Shown here: positions 1-8,029 of the stretch, piece by piece
Numbering within the stretch: the first letter of the stretch is position 1
Layout: every line of letters begins with the position of its first letter
NCBI GenBank assembly: GCA_005768755.1
Contig: VAFL01000013.1
Span: 1-64,000, forward strand
DNA from: Paracoccus denitrificans
Lineage (GTDB): Bacteria > Pseudomonadota > Alphaproteobacteria > Rhodobacterales > Rhodobacteraceae
Reading direction: 5' to 3'
Length of the DNA stretch: 64,000 nt
Position numbers and translations under genes: made by a program
The notes under the pieces: model-generated
Database searches by the model: none
What the model saw: the letters and a program-made list of their open reading frames with translations, nothing else
Told to the model about the DNA's origin: nothing

Positions 1-28
1 CGAGCCCGACCGTGATAATCTCCGACAT
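1..28 (-). CDS. 5' end of a gene, possibly an IS110-type transposase
   Basis: An ATG at 28 on the minus strand is preceded by a good AGGAGG ribosome binding site at about 34-39 and opens a frame that leaves the window after nine residues, MSEIITVGL. IS110-family transposases often begin with a very similar IITVGLD stretch, so that is my guess. Nine residues cannot prove it. Confidence 0.3.
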
Positions 29-278
29 GACCGTCCTCCTTTGTGGATCATCGCAGACCCACCTTGGCACAGAGATGCCGTCGGGGGGCGGTCACATCAG
101 CAGAGCCATTACCTGCCCAAACATGATGCCCGTCACGCGCCCGAACATTTCCCCATAATGACCGTTACTCAAGGAGTAGTCTCTTCAGCGGGAAATACCT
201 AGTTGATCATATAGGCGTGGTATTTTTTGCTGCATTTTGGGGTGATGTCTCAAGGGAATAATTTCCCCAACCGCAAGA

Positions 279-1073
279 ATGTCAGGTGCTATGAATATTA
301 TTGACTATATCGGGCAAATGCCAGCGCCAAATAAACTGTTGCGTCCCGTTCTTGCCGCGCGCTTTGAGCTGCGGTCGCTAGATCGATGCTTCTGCAAAGG
401 CGATACGGTCTTGAAAGGTAATGAACAGTTCAGCGGGCGGGTCGTCAGCGGCGCGCTGGCGGATGTGGTGGGGCGAAATTCTTGCCAACCCGTAATCACT
501 GAGCTGTATCTGCCCAACGAGCTGTTTAATCTGGACGGGATCATCATACAGGGTAAGCGGTCGGAAATTATCTCGTTGAGCAATAGCTTGGTAGAACTCG
601 TATCCCATGATGACATCCAGGCGCTGCTTTGCCGTCATCCCGAACTCAACGCGTATCTGTGGCGGGCGAGCTTGACCAATACGTTTCGGCAAGAGCGCTG
701 GCTCGCACAGATTACCTCGCGGAGCGTTTCAGAACGGCTGGCATATTTGATCTGCGACATGTTCACACGATTTGGACGCAGCGGGAATCTGCATGGCAAC
801 AGCATTCCGATGCCACTTTTGCAGAAACAGGTTGCCATGATGATCGGGTGCTCGGATATCCATGCAAACAGGCTCATAGGGGAGTTGCGCCGCGAAGGGC
901 TCATCGAATGGCGCGACGGACTGGTCTCCATACACAACTGGCACCAACTTGCCCATCATGGAGGTTTCGAGTTCGGCCAGCCCCCCGCAATGCGCCTCGC
1001 GCGCTCGGGCAGATTTTCTGATCGTCGATCGATCATTCACCGAAGGCAAGCGCGTACCGGAGACGGGGCATAA
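279..1073 (+). CDS. Crp/Fnr-family transcriptional regulator
   Basis: This 264-residue protein has the layout of cytoplasmic Crp/Fnr regulators. An N-terminal cyclic-nucleotide-binding-like beta barrel spans roughly residues 25-125, a long dimer helix follows, and a C-terminal winged helix-turn-helix lies near residues 175-220 (LQKQVAMMIGCSDIHANRLI). No cysteine cluster of the Fnr iron-sulfur type is present, so the signal is unknown. The ATG at 279 has no clear ribosome binding site; the ATG at 291 has a weak AGG upstream and may be the real start. The tail after about residue 225 is arginine-rich and unlike the family. Its position in front of the stress genes suggests it controls them; this is inference. 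Confidence 0.8.
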   Translation: MSGAMNIIDYIGQMPAPNKLLRPVLAARFELRSLDRCFCKGDTVLKGNEQFSGRVVSGALADVVGRNSCQPVITELYLPNELFNLDGIIIQGKRSEIISLSNSLVELVSHDDIQALLCRHPELNAYLWRASLTNTFRQERWLAQITSRSVSERLAYLICDMFTRFGRSGNLHGNSIPMPLLQKQVAMMIGCSDIHANRLIGELRREGLIEWRDGLVSIHNWHQLAHHGGFEFGQPPAMRLARSGRFSDRRSIIHRRQARTGDGA

Positions 1074-1385
1074 TTCCCGCACCGACCGCTCTGTCGCCAT
1101 GTGCTGAAACAGCGGAAGCTTGTAGGCTGGCGGATCGGTCGGAGGCTCCGCCCCGCGCATCAATTACAACGGATCTGTTGGACATGGGTGATGTGCAAAA
1201 CATGACCTGACACCGGCCGTCTCCCAGATGAGTGAGTAGCAGATGCCGGATTAAGCGACCTGCGTGCCTTCGAACCCGTGGCGGCGCTGAACGGATATTG
1301 GCCTGCCGTTGCCCGGGGAAAACTTTGCGGGAACAAAACGCCTATCCGATGGTTCGAGAGGGCGAGGCAGAAGAAGGAGGCAGCG
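1074..1385 (+). other. Intergenic region upstream of the membrane protein gene
   Basis: I see no convincing gene here. The frame of the next gene stays open to 1278, but without a ribosome binding site or hydrophobic sequence. The stretch probably holds the promoter of the 1386-2902 operon; I could not identify clear -35/-10 boxes. Confidence 0.4.
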
Positions 1386-2048
1386 TTGAAACGCCTGATC
1401 GCCATGGCCCGCTTCGACCTGGGCTGGCCCCTTTCCGGGATACATGCCTCGGCCGTGTCGGCCCTTATACTCGGGGTGCTTGCGCTGGCAGCGGGTGAGC
1501 CGGTCTGGATGCCGTTCAATGCGACGACCCATGCCATTCATGGGCCGGAAGCGGCGGATGTGCAGGCCCTCGACCTGCTTCATACTGGGCTGGGCGGCAC
1601 AATCCATGTTCTGGCCTGCTTTTTCTGGTCGGGAATTGCTGTTCTCATGATCCGCATGATCGGGCTGACTCGGGCAGGTGCGGCCTGGCTGGCGGGTCTG
1701 GCCACGGCAATTCTTGCGGGTGTGGTGGATTACGGGTTGTTGCCGGCCCGCCTGAGTCCGGGATGGGAATTGATCTTGCCCTGGTGGGCGGTTGGCCTCG
1801 GTTTTGTTGCGATGGGGGTCGGCATCGCTTTGGGCCTGAATGTGGCGGCGATGATCGATCGCCGTGAAATGACCGAGGCAGAACTGCACCAGGGGTCGTC
1901 CTTATCTGTTACCGCCTCGCGTCACCCGGCTGAGCGTTCCCTTGCTCTCGAGCGTCTAAGACGGCCACGACATGATCTTTTGGATCGGCGAGGCGATGGC
2001 AACAAGCAGCGGGGCGATCCCCCAAACGATGAAAGGTCTGATATATGA
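1386..2048 (+). CDS. Small multi-span membrane protein, function unknown
   Basis: I set the start at a TTG at 1386 because AAGGAGG lies at 1374-1380 with ideal spacing, and the upstream part of the open frame looks non-coding. The product is about 220 residues with four likely membrane segments (around IHASAVSALILGVLALAA, GGTIHVLACFFWSGIAVLMI, AGAAWLAGLATAILAGVV, ILPWWAVGLGFVAMGVGIAL). The C-terminal 50 residues are charged and probably cytoplasmic. The stop overlaps the next ATG by four bases (ATGA), so it is translationally coupled to the SDR gene. No family was recognised; the company it keeps suggests an envelope stress role. Confidence 0.65.
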   Translation: MKRLIAMARFDLGWPLSGIHASAVSALILGVLALAAGEPVWMPFNATTHAIHGPEAADVQALDLLHTGLGGTIHVLACFFWSGIAVLMIRMIGLTRAGAAWLAGLATAILAGVVDYGLLPARLSPGWELILPWWAVGLGFVAMGVGIALGLNVAAMIDRREMTEAELHQGSSLSVTASRHPAERSLALERLRRPRHDLLDRRGDGNKQRGDPPNDERSDI

Positions 2049-2902
2049 CTGATTATCCGAAACCACCCTTCCCAAAGCAGCGGCAAACCTTACCCGGCAG
2101 CTTTCGCAAGATGGACCCGGTTCCAGACCATGGCGAAGACAGCTGGAGAGGCGCCGGTCGTCTGGACGGCAAGGTGGCGCTGATCACAGGCGGCGACAGC
2201 GGCATCGGACGCGCGGTCGCCATCGCCTATGCCCGTGAGGGTGCAGATCTGGCGCTGTCCTGGCTCGACGAAACCGAGGACGCCCGTAGCACAGTGGCAC
2301 TGGTGCGAGAGGCCGGGCGGAACTGTCTGTCGATCCCGGGAGACATAGCCGATGCCGATCATTGCCGTAGTATCGTCGCCAGGGTGGTGGAGCGCTTCGG
2401 TCGCATCGACATCGTGGTGAACAATGCCGCGCATCAGGCGCTGTTCGACAGTATCGAAGACATCTCGGACGAGGAATGGCGTCATACCTTCGCGGTCAAT
2501 ATCGACGCGATGTTCCATATCGCGAAAGCGGCGGTCCCACACATGCCGGCGGGCGCGGCCATCATCAACACCACCTCGATCAATGCCGACAAGCCGAACC
2601 CGAAACTGCTGGCCTATGCGACGACCAAGGGCGCCATCCAGAACTTCACCACTGGCCTGGCGCAAATGCTGGCGGAACGCGGAATTCGGGTCAACGCAGT
2701 CGCGCCCGGTCCGGTCTGGACGCCGCTGATTCCAGCCAGCATGTCACCTGATGAAGTCGCCACATTCGGCAAGGATTACCCGATGAAGCGCCCGGCGCAG
2801 CCGGTGGAACTGGCCTCGGCCTATGTGATGCTCGCCGAACCGATGTCCAGTTATGTATCAGGCGCGACTGTTGCCGTCACCGGCGGCGCACCGATGATCT
2901 GA
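2045..2902 (+). CDS. SDR family oxidoreductase, general-stress type
   Basis: This is a 285-residue NAD(P)-dependent short-chain dehydrogenase of the classical fold. Visible motifs are the cofactor loop TGGDSGIGRA near residue 50, NNAA near 125, the catalytic serine in NTTSINAD and the catalytic pair YATTK near 190. An N-terminal extension rich in Pro, Lys and Gln (residues 1-35, with PFPKQRQTLPGS) is typical of the YghA/GSP39 subgroup found in stress cassettes. The substrate is unknown. It is translationally coupled to the membrane protein upstream. Confidence 0.92.
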   Translation: MTDYPKPPFPKQRQTLPGSFRKMDPVPDHGEDSWRGAGRLDGKVALITGGDSGIGRAVAIAYAREGADLALSWLDETEDARSTVALVREAGRNCLSIPGDIADADHCRSIVARVVERFGRIDIVVNNAAHQALFDSIEDISDEEWRHTFAVNIDAMFHIAKAAVPHMPAGAAIINTTSINADKPNPKLLAYATTKGAIQNFTTGLAQMLAERGIRVNAVAPGPVWTPLIPASMSPDEVATFGKDYPMKRPAQPVELASAYVMLAEPMSSYVSGATVAVTGGAPMI

Positions 2903-2917
2903 GAAAGGAGACACGTC

Positions 2918-3130
2918 ATGACGAACCGGCCTCTCGTTTTCCTCACCGGTCTCGCCCTAGGTTTCGCGCTTAAGGCGATGTGCGAACCGAGGCGCCGTCC
3001 AGCGCCCGCAGGTTCCCGCATTAGCGCGGCGGGACGGCGGGAGATGAAGGATCCGCCGCGCAACTGGGACATCGTCGACGAGCAGGGCGACGAATCCTTT
3101 CCCGCCAGCGATTCACCCGCGAATTACTGA
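2918..3130 (+). CDS. Small protein with one membrane helix and an ESFPASD tail
   Basis: This 70-residue gene starts 15 bases after the SDR gene, behind a good GGAG site. It has a hydrophobic segment at residues 5-20 (LVFLTGLALGFALKAM) and a basic middle. The acidic end contains DEQGDESFPASDSPANY, a tail I know from many small uncharacterised alphaproteobacterial proteins. It is probably a membrane-anchored small stress protein; the function is unknown. Confidence 0.7.
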   Translation: MTNRPLVFLTGLALGFALKAMCEPRRRPAPAGSRISAAGRREMKDPPRNWDIVDEQGDESFPASDSPANY

Positions 3131-3132
3131 AA

Positions 3133-3152
3133 GGCGGGGCCAGCGCCCCGCC
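3133..3152. terminator. Bidirectional hairpin between convergent genes
   Basis: A perfect 8-bp stem GGCGGGGC/GCCCCGCC closes a CAGC loop. It sits between the stop of the gene ending at 3130 and that of the convergent gene ending at 3159, where one terminator would serve both. The T-tract is poor on both sides. Confidence 0.5.
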
Positions 3153-3158
3153 TCTGTC

Positions 3159-3341
3159 TCAGTCCTTGTGTTCCGGCTTGTCCTTTCGACTCGTGCCGGC
3201 GAAGTCCTCAAGTTCCTTCTCCGTCATCGAATCATACATCTGTCTCGAGGGTTCGTTCTGGTCGCTCTTGGGCATCTCGCCGCGTTTTGCAGCCAGGGCG
3301 GCGCCTGCAGCCTTTTGCTGCGCCTTCGATTTTGCAGGCAT
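3159..3341 (-). CDS. DUF3008 family small stress-associated protein
   Basis: The 60-residue product begins MPAKSKAQQKAAGAALAAKR, the hallmark of DUF3008 proteins, and ends in an acidic-to-basic tail with MTEKELEDFAGT. I chose the ATG at 3339-3341 because AGGAGG lies just upstream; the frame stays open further, but that sequence looks non-coding. It is a soluble, probably disordered protein of unknown function, commonly found with other general-stress genes as here. Confidence 0.85.
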   Translation of the reverse strand: MPAKSKAQQKAAGAALAAKRGEMPKSDQNEPSRQMYDSMTEKELEDFAGTSRKDKPEHKD

Positions 3342-3880
3342 GTCATCCTCCTGTTTCGGAGGCAGCGACCTCGGGCGAGCCGGATGCTGACGATGATGGC
3401 TTCGCGGATCTGCGGGTTCAGCATGAAACGCTGCGCGAGGTGCTGAGTGAGTGTGCTGCAACCGCGGTTGCCAGCAAGGCGGGAATCCCGCTGTCTCGCC
3501 TGGCTGCGGCCTGGGCCGGTCATGCCGCAGCCTATCAGCAGTTCTTTGACGCGGCCAGCGAGGCAGGCCTGCAGGAATTTCCCCTGCTGACGGAAACCGC
3601 CATCGAGACCGATCTGATTTCGTTCCTGCTGGGCCATGCCTCGAAGGATCTGGACGGGCCGATGAAGCTGGCCGGGCTGCGCGTCGCCATTCGGCTGATC
3701 CAGGACATCATCGAACGCGAGGAGAAACCGCGCAGCGGTCTTTTCGCCAAAGCAAAGGCCGCAGGGGTGGATCCCGTGGCGTTGAGCGGGCGCATCCGCG
3801 CCTGCACCACCGCGCTGTCCGGGCCGGACAGCGCAACCATGCCGCTGCTGCGGCATCTTACGGCAAATCAGGAGGATATC
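3342..3880 (+). other. Open helical segment in frame with the following gene
   Basis: The frame of the gene starting at 3881 is open back to a TTG at 3287. From about 3350 to 3880 it encodes about 175 residues that look like real protein: amphipathic helices such as ETDLISFLLGHASKD and LRVAIRLIQDIIERE. There is no ATG and no ribosome binding site at its beginning. It may be a gene with a weak start (GTG at 3440), a 5'-truncated relic, or the N-terminus of a fusion with the next protein. I recognise no family. Confidence 0.4.
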
Positions 3881-4306
3881 ATGCCGAGGAATTCGAACAT
3901 GCCTGAACGTGACGAACGTGGACGTTTCGTCAGCGACGACCATTATAATGGCCGTGGGTCGGGCCGCAATGACGATCGTGACCGTGATAGTCGCGGGCGT
4001 TTCATGCGGGATCGTGACAATGGCCGTTATTCCTCGCAACGGGACGACGACGGTGATTATCGCCGTTACGCGTCCGCGCGCCGCTATGACGACGACCGGC
4101 GGAGCTATTCCCGGGGCCGGGACGACGACTATTCCCGTGACCGCGGCCAGGGCGGTTGGTTCGGCGATCCCGAGGGCCATGCCGAGGCCGCCCGTCGGGG
4201 CTGGGATCACCGCCGCGACGATGACGACGATCGCTATGGTTCGCGCGGACGCTCCTCGCGCCGGGACGATGACGGCGATCGCTATGGTTCGCGCGAACGT
4301 CGCTGA
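3881..4306 (+). CDS. Arg/Asp-rich protein with a KGG-type repeat motif
   Basis: I start at the ATG at 3881 because CAGGAGG lies a few bases upstream. The 141-residue product is very hydrophilic, with repeated RDD, GRF and SRG units, a DERGRFVSDD opening and one GDPEGHAEAARRGW motif. That motif resembles the stress-induced KGG repeat family. It is probably intrinsically disordered and may bind nucleic acid or DNA-protecting partners; this is inference. The frame continues open upstream, so a longer product is possible. Confidence 0.6.
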   Translation: MPRNSNMPERDERGRFVSDDHYNGRGSGRNDDRDRDSRGRFMRDRDNGRYSSQRDDDGDYRRYASARRYDDDRRSYSRGRDDDYSRDRGQGGWFGDPEGHAEAARRGWDHRRDDDDDRYGSRGRSSRRDDDGDRYGSRERR

Positions 4307-4319
4307 CAGACCAGCAGGT

Positions 4320-4339
4320 AAGGGGCCGCAAGGCCCCTT
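4320..4339 (+). terminator. Intrinsic terminator-like hairpin
   Basis: AAGGGGCC and GGCCCCTT form a perfect 8-bp stem around a GCAA tetraloop and are followed by CTTC. It lies 13 bases after the stop of the Arg/Asp-rich gene and probably ends or attenuates that transcript before the next gene. Confidence 0.65.
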
Positions 4340-4364
4340 CTTCACCAGACCGGAGGACGTGACG

Positions 4365-4622
4365 ATGGGAGAAGCCAAGGAACGCGGCGCAAATCCGTTG
4401 AAGCTGCGTCAGAGGATCGACACCGGCCAAACCGGCGACAAGGTCGATTTCCCCGACCCCGCCGCAGCGCCCCTGGGCACGGATGACGAGGCGTCGGGCA
4501 ACCCGATCAGTCACAAGCAGTTGCGCATGGCCTTGTCGTCCGAGGTGAAAAAAGACGCGGAAAAGCGCCACTCGAAGGGTGGTAAACCGAAGCGTTCACG
4601 GCGAGATTCGGCCGATACCTGA
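4365..4622 (+). CDS. Hypothetical hydrophilic protein
   Basis: The 85-residue product starts at the ATG at 4365 behind CGGAGG. It is highly charged, with a basic C-terminus (KRHSKGGKPKRSRRD), and has no membrane segment or cysteine. I do not recognise a family. It lies between stress-type genes on the same strand and is likely part of that cassette. Confidence 0.6.
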   Translation: MGEAKERGANPLKLRQRIDTGQTGDKVDFPDPAAAPLGTDDEASGNPISHKQLRMALSSEVKKDAEKRHSKGGKPKRSRRDSADT

Positions 4623-4698
4623 TAGTCTTGGTATTGGGAATTGGCTGGCACATGCCGCCTGCTAGCCTTGGTTGCTATCGGTCAGACTGGAGGGAGAG

Positions 4699-5022
4699 AT
4701 GGGACAAAAATTCATACCCGAGCTTCACGATCCGAACTATCGGAAGGCCGAGGGACAGAAGGACGAGCAGCTGACGGAGGACGAAGCCGAACAGCTGTTC
4801 GATGCGATGATCGCCAAGCTGGATGCCGAAGAGCGTAGCGCACGAGATGTGAATAGAACATTCGCCGTCAGGAGACCGCGACGGTTCAGCGATGTCAGTA
4901 CTGAAGCGGAGCGCGTCGGGATCCAGGGCAGGCAGGATACGGAACCGGGACAGCGGCTGGCCGTTATGATGCGGAACGCGCGGCACGGCCGCTGTACGAA
5001 AGTGCTGATCAGAAATGGATGA
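4699..5022 (+). CDS. Hypothetical protein upstream of the DUF421 gene
   Basis: I chose the ATG at 4699, directly behind GGAGGGAG, over one at 4672 that has no site. The 107-residue product has an acidic first half (EGQKDEQLTEDEAEQLFDAM) and a basic second half. Its end overlaps the start of the next gene by eight bases, so the two are probably translated together. No family recognised. Confidence 0.6.
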   Translation: MGQKFIPELHDPNYRKAEGQKDEQLTEDEAEQLFDAMIAKLDAEERSARDVNRTFAVRRPRRFSDVSTEAERVGIQGRQDTEPGQRLAVMMRNARHGRCTKVLIRNG

Positions 5023-5728
5023 TCCGGTTGTTCCCTTTCATCTGAGCAGGATGTTCCTGGGCTCCGATCCGGCGCTGTTTTATCTGGAAATCGTTGTTAG
5101 GACCTGCTTGATCTATGTCTATGCCTTGGCTCTGATCCGATGGGTCGGCGGGCGGGGCATTGCCCAGATGTCGGTGGTTGAATTTCTGCTGGTCATCGCG
5201 CTTGGATCGGCGGTCGGCGACGGCATGTTCTATGCCGATGTTCCGATCTTCTATTCGATGCTGGTCATCACGCTGGTCGTGCTGATCAACAAGGGGCTCG
5301 ATATTCTGATCTTCAGATTCCGGCCTATCGAGAAGGCGCTGGATGGCAGAACCGCCCAAGTCATCCGGAACGGCGTGATTGACACCCTCGTTCTTCGTCG
5401 CCGCAACCTCGGCCAAAGCGAACTGTTTGATGGGTTGCGGGAAAACGGCTGCCGAAATCTGGGCGAGATCCGGACGGCCTATCTGGAGACATCTGGCCGG
5501 TTCAGCACATTCCGAGAGCCGGAGCCTCGACCTGGCCTGCCGATAGAACCGGCATGGGATACCCGACCCCCGACCACCTTTGGGCCAGGCAGCAAGATCG
5601 CGGACGATCAGCGCCTTGCCTGCTGTTCCTGCGGTTTTGTACTGGCCGACGACCGTACCATGACCCCGGAGGCCTGTCCCAATTGCAAGGGGAAGTCATG
5701 GACCGTGGCCGTTATTGCGAAAGATTAA
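5015..5728 (+). CDS. DUF421 (YetF-type) membrane protein with zinc ribbon
   Basis: The 237-residue protein has three membrane segments between residues 20 and 90, followed by a soluble DUF421 domain with the family-like stretches RWVGGRGIAQMSVVEFLLVI, EKALDGRTAQVIRNG and NLGEIRTAYLETSG. A C-terminal CCSC...CPNC zinc-ribbon tail is appended (residues about 208-232). DUF421 proteins sit in the inner membrane and are often found in stress or spore contexts; their activity is unknown. Confidence 0.88.
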   Translation: MDDPVVPFHLSRMFLGSDPALFYLEIVVRTCLIYVYALALIRWVGGRGIAQMSVVEFLLVIALGSAVGDGMFYADVPIFYSMLVITLVVLINKGLDILIFRFRPIEKALDGRTAQVIRNGVIDTLVLRRRNLGQSELFDGLRENGCRNLGEIRTAYLETSGRFSTFREPEPRPGLPIEPAWDTRPPTTFGPGSKIADDQRLACCSCGFVLADDRTMTPEACPNCKGKSWTVAVIAKD

Positions 5729-5751
5729 AGCGGCATGCCTTTGGTTTGTAA

Positions 5752-5959
5752 TTTGGATCCACGGTCGGCCCGTGCGACAACCCCCGCAAACTTTTCCGGT
5801 TTTCTGCCAAGACCTGCGACGCTCGCGGCGACGATCTTGCGCTGGCCGTCGACTTCCCGAAAGCGGACAAGCGCAAGGGTTCTGCCCTTGCGATCATGTC
5901 TGCACGCGCAGCCATTGAAGCCTGGGACGACGCTGCACGAAGCGAAGTGGACGCCGAAT
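5752..5959 (+). pseudogene. Possible 5'-truncated gene remnant
   Basis: From a TAA at 5749 to a TAG ending at 5959, one plus-strand frame is open and encodes protein-like sequence (DDLALAVDFPKADKRKGSAL, then an AIEAWDDAARSEVDAE end). It lacks any start codon or ribosome binding site. Two other frames are also open here, so the assignment is weak. Confidence 0.28.
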
Positions 5960-6048
5960 AGCGAAGGCGCGGGACGTCCCGATCCACAAGCAAAAACTTG
6001 AGCCAGATGACGGTTGGAGCCTCGGATGCGTTTCACGCAAGCCAAAGT

Positions 6049-6076
6049 AAAAGCGCGGGGAAACCCCCGCGCTTTT
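6049..6076. terminator. Strong bidirectional intrinsic terminator
   Basis: AAAAGCGCGGGG (6049-6060) pairs perfectly with CCCCGCGCTTTT (6065-6076) around an AAAC loop, giving an A-tract on one side and a T-tract on the other. It can end transcription from both directions and sits between the plus-strand stress cassette and the minus-strand gene ending at 6098. Confidence 0.85.
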
Positions 6077-6097
6077 GCTTTGCAAACCGGGTTTGCG

Positions 6098-6386
6098 TTA
6101 TTTCGATGCGATCTTCGCTGCCATTCGGTCCATTTTTTTTCGAGCAGCGGCTCCGCTGAGACGAAGCGATGCAAGAGCGGCTTCTTCGTCAGGCTCCTCC
6201 TCAGCTTTATCCCGTAAATTTTCCACCACTGCTGACGAGGCTTGATCAGGAGTGTTGTCGGCGGTGCGATCATCCTCGGCACCGGACGTAAGAACCTGAT
6301 CTCGTTCTGTCGAGACGCCTGCGTTGTCAGGCTCTGGTCGTTGGCCATTCCCCTGGATCCCGGCAGACTCGGCAAGTTCTTCTGCC
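6098..6386 (-). pseudogene. 3' fragment of an unknown gene cut by the IS6 element
   Basis: The minus-strand frame ends in a plausible coding tail: an acidic helix (DKAEEEPDEEAALASLRLS) then a basic end (AAARKKMDRMAAKIASK). Going upstream, the reading runs straight into the left inverted repeat of the IS6-family element at 6387, and the sequence beyond that is the element itself. The 5' part of the gene is missing from this place. Function unknown. Confidence 0.55.
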
Positions 6387-7195
6387 GGGATTGCCAACTT
6401 GTTTGCGGTGCGGCGCTTGGTTAGGCGTTGGGTATGAATATACCATCCTCCATGCCGCGCCTGAAAGGCTACCGTTTCCCTCGTGAAATCGTTGCATATG
6501 CCGTCTGGGTCTACCATCGCTTCGCGCTCAGCACGGCGGATGTCGAGGATCTTCTCGCCGATCGGGGTGTGATGGTCAGCCGGGAAACGATCCGAAAATG
6601 GGTGAACCGCTTTGGCCGCCACTTTGCCGATTGCATCAGGCGCGACAGACCGGCCGCGGGCGACAAATGGCACCTGGATGAGGTCGTCATCCCAATCAAC
6701 GGCGGAAAATACTGGCTCTGGCGGGCGGTCGACGCGAACGGCGACGTCCTTGATATTCTCGTTCAGCCACAGCGCAACGCCAAGGCTGCAAGACGTTTTC
6801 TGGCAAGGCTGATCGACCGGTTCGGTGAACCCCGTGTCGTCATCACGGACAAGCTGCGCAGTTATTTCAGGCCGATCCGGGACCTGGCACCGGGCGCAGA
6901 TCATCGCGCGCACAAGGGCTTGAACAAACGGATCGAAGGATCACACAGGCCAACACGAAAACGCGAGAAGTTGATGGGGCGGTTCAAATCTCCCCGGCAG
7001 GCACAAAGATTTCTGGCTGCCCATGATCAGATCAACATCGTTTTTCGCCCACGACGCTATCAACTCTCCGCCGTCTCATACCGCCACGCAAGGTCCGATG
7101 CTTTCGACCTCTGGAGAGGCTATGCTGCCGAAATGACCGCCTGACAGGCAGAGGTCTCGCCCCTCTCAAATAGGCGAAAACAAGTTGGCAATCCC
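6387..7195 (+). mobile_element. IS6-family insertion sequence
   Basis: The sequence GGGATTGCCAACTTGTTT occurs at 6387-6404 and, as its exact reverse complement, at 7178-7195. These 18-bp inverted repeats bracket an IS6-type transposase gene, giving an element of 809 bp, the usual size of this family. The flanking eight bases (GTTCTTCTGCC side and CCTCGGGG side) are not duplicated, so it has recombined since insertion or the true ends differ by a few bases. Confidence 0.75.
6428..7144 (+). CDS. IS6-family transposase
   Basis: The 238-residue protein is full length for the family. It has an N-terminal zinc-ribbon/HTH-like part (FALSTADVEDLLADRGVMVSRETIRKW) and a DDE catalytic core. The core shows the first Asp in WHLDEVVIPINGGKYWLWRA, the second in VVITDKLRSY and the Glu in the conserved KREKLMGRFKS context. 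It should catalyse replicative, cointegrate-forming transposition. It looks intact and encoded wholly between the proposed inverted repeats. Confidence 0.93.
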   Translation: MGMNIPSSMPRLKGYRFPREIVAYAVWVYHRFALSTADVEDLLADRGVMVSRETIRKWVNRFGRHFADCIRRDRPAAGDKWHLDEVVIPINGGKYWLWRAVDANGDVLDILVQPQRNAKAARRFLARLIDRFGEPRVVITDKLRSYFRPIRDLAPGADHRAHKGLNKRIEGSHRPTRKREKLMGRFKSPRQAQRFLAAHDQINIVFRPRRYQLSAVSYRHARSDAFDLWRGYAAEMTA

Positions 7196-7559
7196 CCTCG
7201 GGGCCATCATATCCGGGGATCTCGTCATGGATGCGCTCGGCCAGTCGGTCGGCCAGCCCCGCGACAGTCCCGCCGGTACTGCGCCAGTCGCAATCGACAT
7301 AGTGGACGGGTGCGCCGGTCGCGACCTCAAGCGCCAGCAGGGCGCGGCCAGCCTCGCCGACCTCAGCATCATGGACAAGCTGCCAGCCTTGGCCGGTATC
7401 GCCATAGATCGACCAGAAGGCGCGTTCCGCAGGGGGGCAAACCTCGATGGCCTCATCATAGTGGTTGCCGCGCTCGATCCGCACGGGCGAAACACAGAAG
7501 CGCCGGAAGCTGGCGGGGCTATCCCCCGCCGAAAGTCCGTTGAAGGAAATGGGGCTCAT
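7196..7559 (-). pseudogene. Unknown plasmid gene truncated by the IS6 element
   Basis: About 121 residues remain of this minus-strand gene, starting MSPISFNGLSAGDSPASF; the frame then runs into the right inverted repeat at 7195. Its ATG overlaps the stop of the preceding gene, so it was the fourth member of the 8501-7196 operon. The sequence contains a YDEAIEVCPPAERAFWSIYG stretch; I know no function for it. It is probably not the other half of the fragment at 6098-6386, but that cannot be excluded. Confidence 0.6.
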
Positions 7560-8029
7560 GCGGTGGCCTCCTTGCTGGCTTTGAAGTCCTCCAGCATGAC
7601 GCCAATGTCATGCGGGGTTGGCAGATCGCCATAGAAAATTGCGGTTCCGATATAATCGGGGCTTGAAAACGTGCGGCTCCGCATCGGCGTGTCATGGTCG
7701 GCATATGCGCGACAGCGGGTTGTCGCTGCGGTATCGGGGCGGCGAAGGAAATAGACGTGCCACTTCGCCAGCCCTTCGGGGTTGGTTTCTGCGTCCCGCT
7801 TGAGCATGGTCGCCGCGAGACGTTCCACCTCGAACGAACGGGCGCTATCGCGGATGGAAGGGTGGCAATCGGGCGCGCCCCATGCACCGCCTTCCTGAAT
7901 GGCGAATTTGTTGCCGGGAAAGCGTTCGGCCAGCAGGCGGGCATAGATCTGGGCCGCGCGTGCGCTGACCACAGTGATTACGAAAGCGCCGGGCTGATGA
8001 TCGGATTGAAGGACGGAATAGGGGATCAT
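7556..8029 (-). CDS. Hypothetical plasmid protein
   Basis: The 157-residue product starts at the ATG at 8029, which shares one base with the stop of the preceding gene (TGATG), a sign of translational coupling. Its own end overlaps the next gene. It has mixed alpha/beta character, no signal peptide and no membrane segment. I recognise no domain. The four overlapping genes from 8501 to 7196 form one operon of plasmid accessory proteins. Confidence 0.7.
   Translation of the reverse strand: MIPYSVLQSDHQPGAFVITVVSARAAQIYARLLAERFPGNKFAIQEGGAWGAPDCHPSIRDSARSFEVERLAATMLKRDAETNPEGLAKWHVYFLRRPDTAATTRCRAYADHDTPMRSRTFSSPDYIGTAIFYGDLPTPHDIGVMLEDFKASKEATA

Noticed and set aside
1251..1889. Minus-strand frame opposite the small membrane protein gene
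   Set aside because: The plus strand has hydrophobic helices, a ribosome binding site and coupling to the SDR gene; the minus-strand product is low-complexity.
3909..4307. Repeated Arg/Asp codon units considered as a DNA repeat array or CRISPR
   Set aside because: The periodicity follows the protein repeats and there are no constant repeats with unique spacers. No CRISPR array was found anywhere in the window.
3224..4378. A 384-codon minus-strand frame
   Set aside because: Repetitive Ala/Ile/Val sequence produced by the antisense of the Arg/Asp-rich repeats; not a real membrane protein.
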